Below are positions 9,058 through 18,134 of a DNA stretch of 64,000 bases, piece after piece. Below the pieces are notes generated by a model. It had not been told where the DNA came from, did not search any database, and worked only from the letters and a program-made list of their open reading frames with translations. The stretch is taken from NCBI RefSeq assembly GCF_012689525.1, contig NZ_CP051516.1, positions 2,480,001 to 2,544,000 on the forward strand, written 5' to 3'. This stretch comes from Paraburkholderia aromaticivorans. GTDB taxonomy: Bacteria; Pseudomonadota; Gammaproteobacteria; Burkholderiales; Burkholderiaceae. Each line of letters begins with the position of its first letter. Positions within the stretch are counted from its first letter, which is position 1. The translations under genes and the position numbers were made by a program.

Positions 9058-9084
9058 GAGAATGTCCCCAGCCGGGACATTCTC
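9058..9084. terminator. Perfect stem-loop after the peroxidase gene
   Basis: GAGAATGTCCC (9058-9068) pairs perfectly with GGGACATTCTC (9074-9084) over a CAGCC loop, 21 bp after the peroxidase stop codon. No T-tract follows on the plus strand. It could be a terminator-like hairpin, or a remnant of an element end that carries such repeats. Confidence 0.5.
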
Positions 9085-9386
9085 GGGCGTGTCTTCCGTC
9101 ATGCCTTCACTCGAAAACGTATAGCCGCCTAACTCGGCAATGCCGCTGAACGATTCGGCCAACCACTGACTCAATGCGAGCGCCGCATGAAAGCGGCTCC
9201 AGAGAACGGCAGCGTAAAGCCGGAAAACGAATCAAGGCGTCGTTGTGTCCGCCACATCAGCGACGAGCAACGCCGGGCGCGCAAGGCCTACGACGACGCG
9301 CAGGAGGCCAGCTACACGGTTCATGATCTGCGCGCCGCAATCAGCACCGATTCCTCAGTTTCCAAAGCAATCGGCGACAACGGCAA
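9085..9386. other. Intergenic, no supported gene
   Basis: About 300 bp between the peroxidase hairpin and the stop of the leftward oxidoreductase gene. A short leftward open frame reads LALSQWLAESFSGIAELGG but has no start or ribosome-binding site and runs into the hairpin. It may be the tail of a lost gene. No other signal was seen. Confidence 0.4.
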
Positions 9387-10046
9387 TCAATGCCGCCACG
9401 ACCCATGCGGCAACTCCACATCCCGCTGTGCCGCGGCCAATCCTTCCAGCATGCCGGCGCGTTCGAGCGGAATGCAATACACCGGCTTGGCGCGCTCGAA
9501 GCGCCAACTGTCCGCCAGCGCGCCAGCATCGACGGGATCGAAACCGAACTGATCCAGCAGTTCGCTCACGACGCGTTTGGCCGATTCATCGTCACCGGCA
9601 AACGGCAGCGCACGGCGCTTCGGCGTATGCGGCGCTGAGCCATCGGTTTCGAGGTCCCTCGCCAGAATCGCGTTGAAGGCCTTTACCACGCGAGTGCCAG
9701 GCAAGGCGGCGGCGAGCATCTGGCTGGTGGTCGTGGCATGGCTGTCGAGCGCCTCGATCTGGCCGTCGCGCTCGGGATAATGATTGCAAGTGTCGATCAC
9801 GATCTTGCCGTCGAGCGCCGCCGCCGGCAGCGCGTCGATGCTGCTGAACGGCACGGCGACCACCACGACTTCGCCGAACCTCGCCGCCTCCTGCGCCGTG
9901 CCGAGCGCGCAGCCGAGCGCCGCAGCCGTGCTGATCAGGGTCCGCGGATCGCGGGAATTGCTGATCATGACTTCGTGACCGTTCTGCTTCGCCAAAGTCG
10001 CCATCGCGCGGCCGATAAAGCCGGCGCCGAGAATGCCTATCTTCAT
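9387..10046 (-). CDS. NADP-binding oxidoreductase of the F420-NADP reductase (Npdo/ProC-like) fold
   Basis: Soluble Rossmann-fold protein of 219 residues. MKIGILGAGFIGRAMA is a GxGxxG dinucleotide-binding start, followed by ISNSRDPRTL (Ser/Arg, suggesting NADP(H)), VVVVAVPFSSIDALP and DGKIVIDTCNHYP. TRVVKAFNAILARDLE and PFAGDDESAKRVVSELLDQFGFDPVDAG are characteristic of NADPH-dependent F420 reductase-like proteins, which in proteobacteria act on substrates other than F420. It is divergent from the LysR gene at 10180 with 133 bp between them, the classic layout in which the LysR protein controls its neighbour. The substrate is not identifiable. Confidence 0.8.
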   Translation of the reverse strand: MKIGILGAGFIGRAMATLAKQNGHEVMISNSRDPRTLISTAAALGCALGTAQEAARFGEVVVVAVPFSSIDALPAAALDGKIVIDTCNHYPERDGQIEALDSHATTTSQMLAAALPGTRVVKAFNAILARDLETDGSAPHTPKRRALPFAGDDESAKRVVSELLDQFGFDPVDAGALADSWRFERAKPVYCIPLERAGMLEGLAAAQRDVELPHGSWRH

Positions 10047-10179
10047 GTTTCACACTCCATGCAGGTCCGAGGATCGCTCCGTCGAGCCCACGCTCGCCGG
10101 TGAGAACCACTATGATTCAAAACTCAAACGGGATAAATACGTGCAATTCGACGACTGTCGAAAGCAGGAATGGGGAATC

Positions 10180-11076
10180 ATGGATCGACTGACCAGCATG
10201 GCGATCTTCGTCAAAACGGCCGACAGCGGCTCGTTCGCCGCGGCGGCGCTCGCATTCGGCATCTCGTCGCAGATGGCCGGCAAGCACGTGAGCACGCTCG
10301 AAGAGCGCGTCGGCGCAAGATTGCTCAACCGCACCACGCGCCGCCAGAGCCTCACCGAAATCGGCCAGATCTTCTACGAGCGCTGCAAGGCGCTGCTGGC
10401 CGACGCCGCGGCGGCCGAGTCGGTCGCTCAGGAACTGTCGGCGTCGCCGCGCGGACGGCTGCGCATTACCGCGCCCGTCACGTTCGGCGCCTGCTGTCTC
10501 GCGCCGATGATCACGCGCTATCTGAAAGCGCATCCCGAGGTGCGGGTCGAGTTGACGCTGACGGACCGCTTCGTCGATCTGATCGACGAGGGTTACGAGG
10601 CCGCGATTCGCCTCGGCGCGCTGTCGGATTCGTCTCTGATCGCGCGGCCGTTGATGCCTTACCGGTTGGTCGCGTGCGCGTCGCCGGGCTATCTTGCGGA
10701 ACGCGGCGAACCGCGCACGCCGCAGGAACTGACGGCGCACGAGTGTCTGAGCTTCGTCTATACGAGCATGCCGGCCGCCACCGAATGGCGTTTCGCCGAT
10801 GCGCAAGGCGAGCACGTGGTGCCGATTGCCGGCCGCTTCGAGGCCAATGACGTGAAGGCGCTGCTGGCCGCCGCGCTCAACGGCGGCGGCGTGATCCTCG
10901 CCCCCGAAGTGGCCGTGAAGGACGAACTCGCGGCGGCCCGCCTAATGCGCCTGCTGAGCGGCTACGAAGCGACCGCGCGGCCGATGCATCTGGTGTTTCC
11001 CGCCAGCCGCGTCACGCCGAAATTGCGTGCGTTCATCGACCAGGTCGTGGCTGAATTCGACCCGCACAACGCGTGA
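10180..11076 (+). CDS. LysR-type transcriptional regulator (CrgA-like subgroup)
   Basis: 298-residue regulator. The N-terminal winged helix MDRLTSMAIFVKTADSGSFA, then AAALAFGISSQMAGKHVSTL and ARLLNRTTRRQSLTEIGQIF, is followed by a substrate-binding domain (RGRLRITAPVTFGACCLAPM, then VDLIDEGYEAAIRLGALSDS). The ATG at 10180 starts the conserved HTH; an in-frame upstream ATG at 10033 would run through the divergent promoter. It probably regulates the oxidoreductase gene transcribed away from it. The inducer is unknown. Confidence 0.9.
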   Translation: MDRLTSMAIFVKTADSGSFAAAALAFGISSQMAGKHVSTLEERVGARLLNRTTRRQSLTEIGQIFYERCKALLADAAAAESVAQELSASPRGRLRITAPVTFGACCLAPMITRYLKAHPEVRVELTLTDRFVDLIDEGYEAAIRLGALSDSSLIARPLMPYRLVACASPGYLAERGEPRTPQELTAHECLSFVYTSMPAATEWRFADAQGEHVVPIAGRFEANDVKALLAAALNGGGVILAPEVAVKDELAAARLMRLLSGYEATARPMHLVFPASRVTPKLRAFIDQVVAEFDPHNA

Positions 11077-11396
11077 ACGACGCGTGAACATCGCGCGAAC
11101 GAGCCGCACGGAAATGCGCACCACACGCCCGTGACAAGCCGCCAATCTCGCCGCATTGCCCGCTAGAATGGCCGCCTTTGTCCGCTTCGGGCTCGCTACA
11201 AGGCAAAATACGGGTTTTGCGCGCGCCAAACCGCGCCGCGCATCCCGATGAATCAGACGCCGGCGGCACGCACGCCGCCGGCCTTCGCAAACTCGCACGA
11301 CGACGGCCCGCTCAAGCCCAACGGGGCTCCGGCGACCGGCTGCGTGCGGCGCAGCCAGGACAGCTCGTCCTTTAACAGAGCACCTCAGGAGCATTT
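11077..11396. other. Intergenic upstream of the Hsp70 operon
   Basis: 320 bp with no gene recognised. It must contain the promoter of the operon starting at 11397. TAGAAT at 11164-11169 resembles a -10 element but has no -35 at proper spacing. No CIRCE or other heat-shock operator was seen. Confidence 0.4.
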
Positions 11397-11975
11397 ATGA
11401 CCGATTCGAACCCGTCCTTCCTCGGCAGGATTTCCCTGGCCGTGGGCACGTTCTTCCGCATTCTCGGCGATGGCGAATTCGCCGCCGGGGTCTTGCGTCT
11501 GCGCGATGGCGGCGTTGCCGCCAGCGCCGCGCCCACGCCGGCGCCCGCGCCCGCGCCCGCACCCGCACCGCAACCCGCGCCCGTGCTGAAGGAAGCAAGC
11601 CCCGACGCCGCGCTGCAACTGCTCGGTCTGCTGCAACGCGACGCGCGCTTCATCGATTTCGTCGAGGAAGACATCAAGAGCTATAGCGACGCCGATATCG
11701 GCGCGGCCGCGCGCCTCGTGCACGACGGTTGCCGCGCGACGCTGCGCGAGCACTTCACGATCCGCCCGGTACGCGACGAAGCCGAAGGCAGCCGCGTCAC
11801 GCTGGCCGAAGGTTTCGACGCGGCCTCGATTCGCCTGACCGGCAATGTCGTCGGCCGCGCGCCGTTCAACGGCAGCATCAGCCATCGCGGCTGGCGCGTC
11901 GACGAAGTGCGTCTGCCGAAGCTCGCGGACAGCCACAACGCCAAGGTGATCGCACCGGCCGAGGTGGAGCTATGA
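11397..11975 (+). CDS. DUF2760 domain protein, first gene of an Hsp70 operon
   Basis: Cytoplasmic protein of 192 residues. An N-terminal helix (FLGRISLAVGTFFRIL) is followed by an Ala-Pro low-complexity linker (about residues 40-62, encoded by GCGCCC-like hexamers at about 11520-11585). The C-terminal domain matches DUF2760: LQLLGLLQRDARFIDFVEED, DADIGAAARLVHDGCRATL, and ISHRGWRVDEVRLPKLAD. No enzymatic motif is visible. Its stop overlaps the start of the first Hsp70 gene (ATGA at 11972-11975), so it is translationally coupled. The family is repeatedly found beside non-canonical Hsp70 genes, so a co-chaperone or adaptor role is a reasonable inference. Confidence 0.85.
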   Translation: MTDSNPSFLGRISLAVGTFFRILGDGEFAAGVLRLRDGGVAASAAPTPAPAPAPAPAPQPAPVLKEASPDAALQLLGLLQRDARFIDFVEEDIKSYSDADIGAAARLVHDGCRATLREHFTIRPVRDEAEGSRVTLAEGFDAASIRLTGNVVGRAPFNGSISHRGWRVDEVRLPKLADSHNAKVIAPAEVEL

Positions 11976-13831
11976 GCGACACACGCCAATCACGCTACGC
12001 CATCGGCATCGACCTCGGCACCACGCACTGCGCGCTGTCCTACGTGGACACCAGCACCAGCGACGGCGAAAAGACCTCGCAAGGCGTGCTGCCGATCGCG
12101 CAACTCACGGGCCCCGGCGCGATCGACAACCTCGATCTGCTGCCCTCGTTCCTCTATCTGCCGCATCCGGACGAACTCGCCTCGGGCGACCTTTATCTGC
12201 CGTGGACCGGTCAACGCGAATTCGCGGTCGGCGAGTTCGCCCGCAGTCGCGGCGCGGCCACGCCGATCCGCCTCGTGTCGAGCGCGAAGAGCTGGCTGTG
12301 CCATCCGGGCGTCGACCGGCGCGCGGCGATTCTACCCAACGACGCGCCGCCCGAAGTCGCGCGCGTCTCGCCGCTCGAAAGCTCGGTGCGTTATCTGACG
12401 CACTTGCGCGAAGCCTGGGACCACGCGCATCCCGACGCGCCGTTCGGCGAGCAGGACATTACGGTGACGATCCCCGCGTCGTTCGATCCGGCCGCGCGCG
12501 AGCTGACTGCCGAAGCCGCCGAGGCCGCGGGCTTCGGCCGCATGACCCTGCTCGAAGAACCGCAGGCCGCGCTGTATAGCTGGATCCAGAAGAGCGGCGG
12601 CGACTGGCGCAAGCAGGTCAAGATCGGCGACATCATCCTCGTGGTGGACGTGGGCGGCGGCACGACCGATCTCTCGCTGATCGCCGTGATCGAGCGCGAA
12701 GGCAATCTCGAACTGCATCGCGTCGCGGTCGGCGAACACATTCTGCTCGGCGGCGACAACATGGACCTCGCGCTCGCGCACGTGGTCGCGCGCAAGCTGG
12801 CCGCGGCAGGCACGCAGGCCGATGCGTGGCAACTGCGCGCCCTCACCTACGCGTGCCGCGCGGCCAAGGAAACGCTGCTCAGCGATCCGGCCACCGATAC
12901 CGTGCCGCTCGTCGTGCCGAGCCGCGGCTCGAAGCTGATCGGCGGCTCGATCCGCACCGAGCTGACGCGCGCCGAATTGACCCAGACGATCCTCGAAGGC
13001 TTCTTCCCGCAGGTGGACAGCGCCGCGCGTCCGGTGAGCCGCGCGCGCGCCGGTCTGACGCAACTCGGCCTGCCGTATGCGCAGGACGCGGGCATCACGC
13101 GCCATCTGGCGGCGTTCCTCGGCCGTCAAGTGGGCGCGCTCGCTGAACTGGCGGGAACGAGCGGCATTGCGGCTGCGGAGAATGCGAGCTTCCTGCATCC
13201 CACGGCGGTGCTGTTCAACGGCGGCGTGTTCAAGTCGCCCCTGCTGGTCGAACGCATCATGAGCACGCTGAACAACTGGCTCGCCGCGGAAAGCGCGGCG
13301 CCGGCGCGGCTGCTCGAAGGCGCCGATCTCGACCTCGCCGTCGCGCGCGGCGCGGCCTATTACGGCTATGTGCGACGCGGCCGCGGCGTGCGGATTCGCG
13401 GCGGCACGGCGCGCGCGTACTACATCGCGATCGAATCGGCGATGCCCGCCGTGCCCGGTCTCGAACCGCCGATTCAGGCGCTGTGCGTCGCGCCGTTCGG
13501 CATGGAGGAAGGCACCGAGGCCGAACTGCCCGCGCAGGAATTCGGACTGGTGGTCGGCGAGCCGGTGCACTTCCGCTTCTTCGGGTCGTCGGTGCGCCGT
13601 CAGGATCAGGTCGGCACGCTACTCGACTTCTGGGGTCCCGAGGAATTGCAGGAGCTTGAAGAGATTCAGGCGACGCTGCCCGCCTCCGGCCGCAACGCCG
13701 GTGAAGTCGTGCCGGTGAAGCTGCATGCGCGCGTCACCGAAGCGGGCACGCTCGAACTCGAAGCCGTGCCGCGCGGCACCGATGAGCGCTGGAAGGTCGA
13801 GTTCGACGTGCGCGGCAACGCGAATGCATGA
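11972..13831 (+). CDS. Non-canonical Hsp70-family chaperone (first of a pair)
   Basis: 619-residue Hsp70/actin-fold ATPase. Nucleotide-binding motifs are present: YAIGIDLGTTHCALSYVD (phosphate 1), VTIPASFDPAARELTAEAAE, MTLLEEPQAALYSW, LVVDVGGGTTDLSLIAV (phosphate 2) and LFNGGVFKSPLLVERI (adenosine). After the ATPase domain the substrate-binding region is short and unlike DnaK, and the EEVD-type or lid region is not recognisable. The start at 11972 overlaps the DUF2760 stop codon. The gene overlaps the next Hsp70 gene by 4 bp, so the three proteins are made together. This is not the housekeeping DnaK, which is normally next to dnaJ/grpE. Confidence 0.92.
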   Translation: MSDTRQSRYAIGIDLGTTHCALSYVDTSTSDGEKTSQGVLPIAQLTGPGAIDNLDLLPSFLYLPHPDELASGDLYLPWTGQREFAVGEFARSRGAATPIRLVSSAKSWLCHPGVDRRAAILPNDAPPEVARVSPLESSVRYLTHLREAWDHAHPDAPFGEQDITVTIPASFDPAARELTAEAAEAAGFGRMTLLEEPQAALYSWIQKSGGDWRKQVKIGDIILVVDVGGGTTDLSLIAVIEREGNLELHRVAVGEHILLGGDNMDLALAHVVARKLAAAGTQADAWQLRALTYACRAAKETLLSDPATDTVPLVVPSRGSKLIGGSIRTELTRAELTQTILEGFFPQVDSAARPVSRARAGLTQLGLPYAQDAGITRHLAAFLGRQVGALAELAGTSGIAAAENASFLHPTAVLFNGGVFKSPLLVERIMSTLNNWLAAESAAPARLLEGADLDLAVARGAAYYGYVRRGRGVRIRGGTARAYYIAIESAMPAVPGLEPPIQALCVAPFGMEEGTEAELPAQEFGLVVGEPVHFRFFGSSVRRQDQVGTLLDFWGPEELQELEEIQATLPASGRNAGEVVPVKLHARVTEAGTLELEAVPRGTDERWKVEFDVRGNANA

Positions 13832-16671
13832 ATGAGATGAAGCGGTACAGCGTCGGTATCGATCTCGGCACCAGCAACACGGTGCTCGCCTATGCGGAGG
13901 CGGGATCGCAGTCGATCCGCGTCTTCGAGATCGAGCAGTTGGTGAGTCCCGGCGAAGTGGCCGCGCGGCCGCTTCTGCCCTCGGTGCGCTATCAGGCGGC
14001 GCAAGGCGAACTGAACCCCGGCGATCTGCAATTGCCGTGGTCCGGTGCGGATCAGAGCGGCGCGCAAGCGGATAGGCAGCCGGTCGTGATCGGACGGCTT
14101 GCGCGTGTGCTGGGCGCTCAGGTGCCCGGCCGGCTGGTGTCGAGCGCGAAGAGCTGGCTCTCGCATGCGTCCGTGGATCGCACCGCGCCGATCCTGCCGT
14201 GGGGCGCCGCCGACGACGTCCGCAAAGTCTCACCGGTCGAAGCCAGCGCGAGCTACCTGGCGCACGTGCGCGCCGCCTGGAACCAGCGTTTTCCGGACGC
14301 GCCGCTCGAACGCCAGGACGTGGTGCTCACGGTGCCGGCGTCTTTCGATGAAGGCGCGCGAGCGTTGACCGTGGAAGCGGCCCGCATGGCCGGCCTGCAC
14401 ACTCTGAAGCTGCTGGAAGAGCCGCAAGCAGCCTTCTACGACTGGCTGTTTCATCATCGCGAGCGGCTGGCAAGCGAGCTCGCGGACACTCGTCTCGTCC
14501 TGATCTGCGACGTGGGCGGCGGCACCACCGACCTCACGCTGATCGAAGTCGGCCTGCGCGACGGCGAACCGCAACTCACGCGCATCGGCGTGGGCAATCA
14601 TCTGATGCTCGGCGGCGACAACATGGATCTGGCGCTCGCGCATCTGGTGGAAGCACGGCTGCCGGGCACGAACCAGGCAGGCGAACGCACGCGTTTGTCG
14701 GCGGCGAGCCTGTCGCAACTGGTCGAGCGTTGCCGCAACGCCAAGGAACAACTGCTCGGCGCGCAGGCGCCCGACTCCACGTCGATCACACTGCTCGGTG
14801 CGGGCTCGAAGCTGATCGGTGGCGCGCGCACGGCGCAGGTCACGCGCGAAGAGGTCGAGCGGATCATCGTCGACGGCTTCTTTCCGGAGGTGGCGTCGAA
14901 TGAACGGCCCGGCAGACCGCGTGGCGCGATCGTCGAATTCGGCTTGCCCTATGCGACCGATGCCGCAGTCACGCGTCATATCGCGGCGTTCCTGAGCCGC
15001 TTCGCGGCGCAGTCGCGTAAAGCGCTAGGCGCCGAGTCCTCCCGCTCACCGGACGAAGACGCGTTGCCCGTGCCGGACACGCTTCTGCTAAACGGCGGCG
15101 TGTTTCGGGCCGAAGCGCTCACGCGGCGTCTGGCCAGCACCTTGGGCACATGGCGCGGCGAAGCGCTCAACGTGCTGCACAACGACAACCCCGACGTGGC
15201 CGTCGCGCGCGGCGCGGTCGCCTATTCGCTCGCGCGCGCGGGCAACGCGCCGAAAATCGGCGGCGGCTCGCCGCGCAGCTATTTCCTTGTGCTCGACGAA
15301 GCCGGTGACGGCAAGCCCGATGCCGAACCCGTGCCACGCGGCATCTGCCTGCTGCCGCGCGGCACGGAAGAAGGCCACGAGATTCTGATCGCGGATCGCA
15401 CCTTCGCGCTGCGCCTCGGGCATCCGGTGCGGTTTCACCTCGTGTCGTCGAGCGCGGATACGGTGTATCGACCCGGCGAACTGATCGATCTCGCCGGCGG
15501 CGACTTCGTCCGCTTGCCGCCGATCGCGACCATCGTGCAGCCGCGCGGCGCGAGCAACACGCGCGAGACCGCGGTGCAGATCGCGACGTCACTGACCGAG
15601 GTGGGCACGCTCGACGTCCACTGCATCGAACTCGACAATCCCGCGCAGCGCTGGCTGCTCGAATTCCAGTTGCGCCGTGAAGACGCGCAAGTGAACCTGA
15701 CCGACGATGCCGCATCGGTACGTCATCCGGCGCTCGACCAGGCGATCGACCACATCGACCGATGCTTCGGCTCGCGCGCGCAGAAGGTCGATCCGAAAGA
15801 AGTCAAACGCCTGCGCTCGCAGCTCGAACAATTGCTGGGCCCGCGCGAAAGCTGGAACAGCGCGTTGCTGCGCGAACTGTTCGGTGCGCTGTGGGAACGC
15901 GCGCGCCGCCGGCGCCGCTCGGTGGATCACGAGCGCCTCTGGCTGAATCTGGCCGGCTATTGCGTGCGGCCTGGCTTCGGCTATCCACTCGACGAATGGC
16001 GCGTCGAACAACTCTGGTCGCTGTTCGACGACGGCATCCAGTACGTCAACGAAAGCCAGGTCTGGTCGGAATGGTGGACACTCTGGCGCCGCGCCGCCGG
16101 CGGCCTCGACGAGAGCGCGCAACTGCGTGTACTCGACGCGATGGCGTATCTGCAAGGCGCCGCGCAATCGCGTCACAAGCTGCCGTTCGATGTGGCGAAA
16201 ACCGGCTTCACCGACATGGTTCGGCTGAGCGCATCGCTCGAACGGATTCCCGTCGAACGCAAGATCGAGCTCGGCGAGTCGGTGCTGACGCGTCTGAGGA
16301 AACCCGCTGAAAACCATCAAAGCTGGTGGGCGGTCGGCCGTATCGGTGCGCGGCGGCCGTTCTACGGCAGCGCGCATAGCGTCGTGCCGCCGGAGATTGC
16401 CGGAGCATGGCTTAACGCCATCCTCGCGCTCGACTGGAAGAAGGTCGATCCCGCCGCGTTTGCCGCCGTGCAGATCGCTCGCATGACCGGCGACCGCTCG
16501 CGCGACTTGCCCGAAGACTTGCGTCTCGCGGTAGTGCGCCGCCTTGAAGCGGCCAACGCGCCGCGCGCGTGGATCACCATGGTAAGCGAGAGCGTCGAAC
16601 TCGATAACGCCGACGAAGGCCGCGTATTCGGCGAGTCGCTGCCGGCGGGACTGAAGCTGATCGCGAGCTGA
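13828..16671 (+). CDS. Large Hsp70-family protein with C-terminal DUF3731-type (DnaK-related) extension
   Basis: 947-residue protein. Residues 1 to about 480 form an Hsp70 ATPase (YSVGIDLGTSNTVLAYAEAG, VLTVPASFDEGARALTVEAA, LKLLEEPQAAFYDWLF, LICDVGGGTTDLTLIEV, LLLNGGVFRAEAL). A beta-rich substrate-binding segment follows. The last 280 or so residues are helical, starting near DPKEVKRLRSQLEQLLGPRE and including LWLNLAGYCVRPGFGYPLDE and NHQSWWAVGRIGARRPFYGS; these resemble the DNA-K-related DUF3731 region. It pairs with the preceding Hsp70, suggesting a heteromeric chaperone. Clients are unknown. The start ATG lies in the upstream stop codon (ATGA, 13828-13831). Confidence 0.9.
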   Translation: MNEMKRYSVGIDLGTSNTVLAYAEAGSQSIRVFEIEQLVSPGEVAARPLLPSVRYQAAQGELNPGDLQLPWSGADQSGAQADRQPVVIGRLARVLGAQVPGRLVSSAKSWLSHASVDRTAPILPWGAADDVRKVSPVEASASYLAHVRAAWNQRFPDAPLERQDVVLTVPASFDEGARALTVEAARMAGLHTLKLLEEPQAAFYDWLFHHRERLASELADTRLVLICDVGGGTTDLTLIEVGLRDGEPQLTRIGVGNHLMLGGDNMDLALAHLVEARLPGTNQAGERTRLSAASLSQLVERCRNAKEQLLGAQAPDSTSITLLGAGSKLIGGARTAQVTREEVERIIVDGFFPEVASNERPGRPRGAIVEFGLPYATDAAVTRHIAAFLSRFAAQSRKALGAESSRSPDEDALPVPDTLLLNGGVFRAEALTRRLASTLGTWRGEALNVLHNDNPDVAVARGAVAYSLARAGNAPKIGGGSPRSYFLVLDEAGDGKPDAEPVPRGICLLPRGTEEGHEILIADRTFALRLGHPVRFHLVSSSADTVYRPGELIDLAGGDFVRLPPIATIVQPRGASNTRETAVQIATSLTEVGTLDVHCIELDNPAQRWLLEFQLRREDAQVNLTDDAASVRHPALDQAIDHIDRCFGSRAQKVDPKEVKRLRSQLEQLLGPRESWNSALLRELFGALWERARRRRRSVDHERLWLNLAGYCVRPGFGYPLDEWRVEQLWSLFDDGIQYVNESQVWSEWWTLWRRAAGGLDESAQLRVLDAMAYLQGAAQSRHKLPFDVAKTGFTDMVRLSASLERIPVERKIELGESVLTRLRKPAENHQSWWAVGRIGARRPFYGSAHSVVPPEIAGAWLNAILALDWKKVDPAAFAAVQIARMTGDRSRDLPEDLRLAVVRRLEAANAPRAWITMVSESVELDNADEGRVFGESLPAGLKLIAS

Positions 16672-16682
16672 GGCCGGCGCGA

Positions 16683-16952
16683 CTAGGGCAGTTTGAAATT
16701 CAGCACCGCCTCCGCCGCAAGCTTGTCCCTGCGATTCCTGAGACTCTCCGCGAGCAGATCGCGGAAGATGAGCAGTGTGTCGGTGCCGTGCTGCTCGCGA
16801 AATCCGTTCAGGACTTCAGCGATGGCGGCCTGTTGCGTCGCCGGCGTCAACGTGCTGGCAATGTACGAACTGCCGCGCGCCAACTCCATCATGTAGGTGG
16901 ATCTGCAGAGCGTCTTCTCTGCCTCTCGAGCGGATTTTCGTCCGTTACTCAT
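16683..16952 (-). CDS. Small conserved-looking hypothetical protein
   Basis: 89-residue soluble protein (MSNGRKSAREAEKTLCRSTY to ...AAEAVLNFKLP), rich in charged residues and predicted mostly helical, with no membrane segment or known motif. It converges on the Hsp70 operon with only 11 bp between stop codons. A GAGAAAAACAACG stretch precedes the ATG as a weak ribosome-binding site. Coding potential is judged from a clean start, the gap it fills and its plausible composition. Function not recognised. Confidence 0.6.
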   Translation of the reverse strand: MSNGRKSAREAEKTLCRSTYMMELARGSSYIASTLTPATQQAAIAEVLNGFREQHGTDTLLIFRDLLAESLRNRRDKLAAEAVLNFKLP

Positions 16953-17205
16953 CGTTGTTTTTCTCGGCTGTTTTTTCGTTGCGTGGACAACCAGCGGCTC
17001 TCTTCCGCTGGCGAGGCCAAGCGTTCTTATGCTCTGGCCTGAAGCAACCCTCTCCTTCTATCTGAACAGTTGAAGCTTAAGAGAACCTTATGCGTGACGG
17101 ATGAAAGCTATGCAGACGCACGCCGGATATACGCCACCCATTCGCTCGATGAGTATCGGGATGTTTTGCTGAATGCGCCGCGGCGCTGTAGCACTTCCCA
17201 TGCAA

Positions 17206-17230
17206 AAAAGGCCGGAAAAACCGGCCTTTT
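17206..17230 (-). terminator. Rho-independent terminator of the SDR gene
   Basis: AAAAGGCCGG (17206-17215) and CCGGCCTTTT (17221-17230) form a perfect 10-bp stem with an AAAAA/TTTTT loop. Read leftward, the stem ends in a run of Ts (the complement of 17204-17209), directly after the SDR stop at 17262. The hairpin may also work in the other direction. Confidence 0.9.
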
Positions 17231-17261
17231 CGTATGAAGACTCGACGATTGTTTGGTAGTA

Positions 17262-18044
17262 CTACACCTGCGCCATGCCACCGTCGACAGCCATTTCTAT
17301 ACCCGTGATGTAGCTCGCGTCGTCGGAAGCCAGGAACGAGACGGCCTTGGCGATCTCGTCCGGAACGCCCACGCGGCCAAGCGGCGTCGTTTCGCTGGCC
17401 TGCTGGGTGAAGGCGGCGATCTGCTCGTCGTTCATTCCCAGTTCGGATTTGTAGGCCGGCGTCACCACCACGCCGGGCGCCACCACGTTGACGCGAATCC
17501 CGCGGCCCTTCAGATCGGTTGCCCACGTGCGCGCGAACGAACGCAGCGCGGCCTTGGTCGCCGCATACACACCGAAGGCCGGCATGCCCTTGCTTCCGGC
17601 GATCGACCCCGTGACGACGATCGCGCTGCCTGGACGCATCAACGGCAAGGCTTTCTGCACCGTGAACAACGTGCCTTTGACGTTGATGCCGAAGTACTTG
17701 TCGAACTGCGCCTCGGTGATCGCGCCGAGTGGCGAAAACTCGCCGCCGCCCGCGTTCGCGAACAGAATGTCGAGCCGGTCATGGGCGGCCTGCACCGTGC
17801 TGAACATGCGGTCGAGGTCGGCGGCTGACGAGATGTCCGCGCGAATCGCGGTGGCGCCGTGGCCGATGCGCTCCACTGCGTCGTCGAGTTCGACTTGACG
17901 CCGGCCGGTGATGTAGACGGTCGCGCCTTCCTGAGCGAATCGCGCTGCAGCGGCGAAGCCGATGCCGCTGCTGCCGCCGGTCACCAGCACGATCTTGCCG
18001 GCGTGTTTGCGGGGATTGACGTTGTCGAGTGTGGACGTGTTCAT
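17262..18044 (-). CDS. SDR-family oxidoreductase
   Basis: 260-residue classical short-chain dehydrogenase/reductase. It has the cofactor motif VLVTGGSSGIGFAAAARFA, ILFANAGGGEF (the NAG element), catalytic Ser in IVVTGSIAGS and the YxxxK pair in FGVYAATKAALRSFA. The ATG at 18044 is used because GGAG sits at the right distance (TTGGAGCAGATC); an upstream TTG at 18056 lies on that site. It is divergent from a broken LysR gene, presumably its former regulator, with a 20-bp palindrome between. SDRs of this type often act on quinones or aldehydes; the substrate is unknown. Confidence 0.88.
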   Translation of the reverse strand: MNTSTLDNVNPRKHAGKIVLVTGGSSGIGFAAAARFAQEGATVYITGRRQVELDDAVERIGHGATAIRADISSAADLDRMFSTVQAAHDRLDILFANAGGGEFSPLGAITEAQFDKYFGINVKGTLFTVQKALPLMRPGSAIVVTGSIAGSKGMPAFGVYAATKAALRSFARTWATDLKGRGIRVNVVAPGVVVTPAYKSELGMNDEQIAAFTQQASETTPLGRVGVPDEIAKAVSFLASDDASYITGIEMAVDGGMAQV

Positions 18045-18134
18045 GATCTGCTCCAATGTGTGTGAGGTCGGTTGACCATGACGACCAGCTTATTTCATGC
18101 ACACATAGAGATAAATAGGTATTCTGTGACTTCT

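Noticed and set aside
11520..11585. GCGCCC-like hexamer repeats
   Set aside because: They encode the Ala-Pro linker of the DUF2760 protein; they are not a CRISPR or mobile repeat.
12332..13570. Leftward open frame of about 412 codons opposite the first Hsp70 gene
   Set aside because: Complement of an unambiguous Hsp70 ATPase; composition is the Arg/Ala/His-rich pattern of antisense frames.
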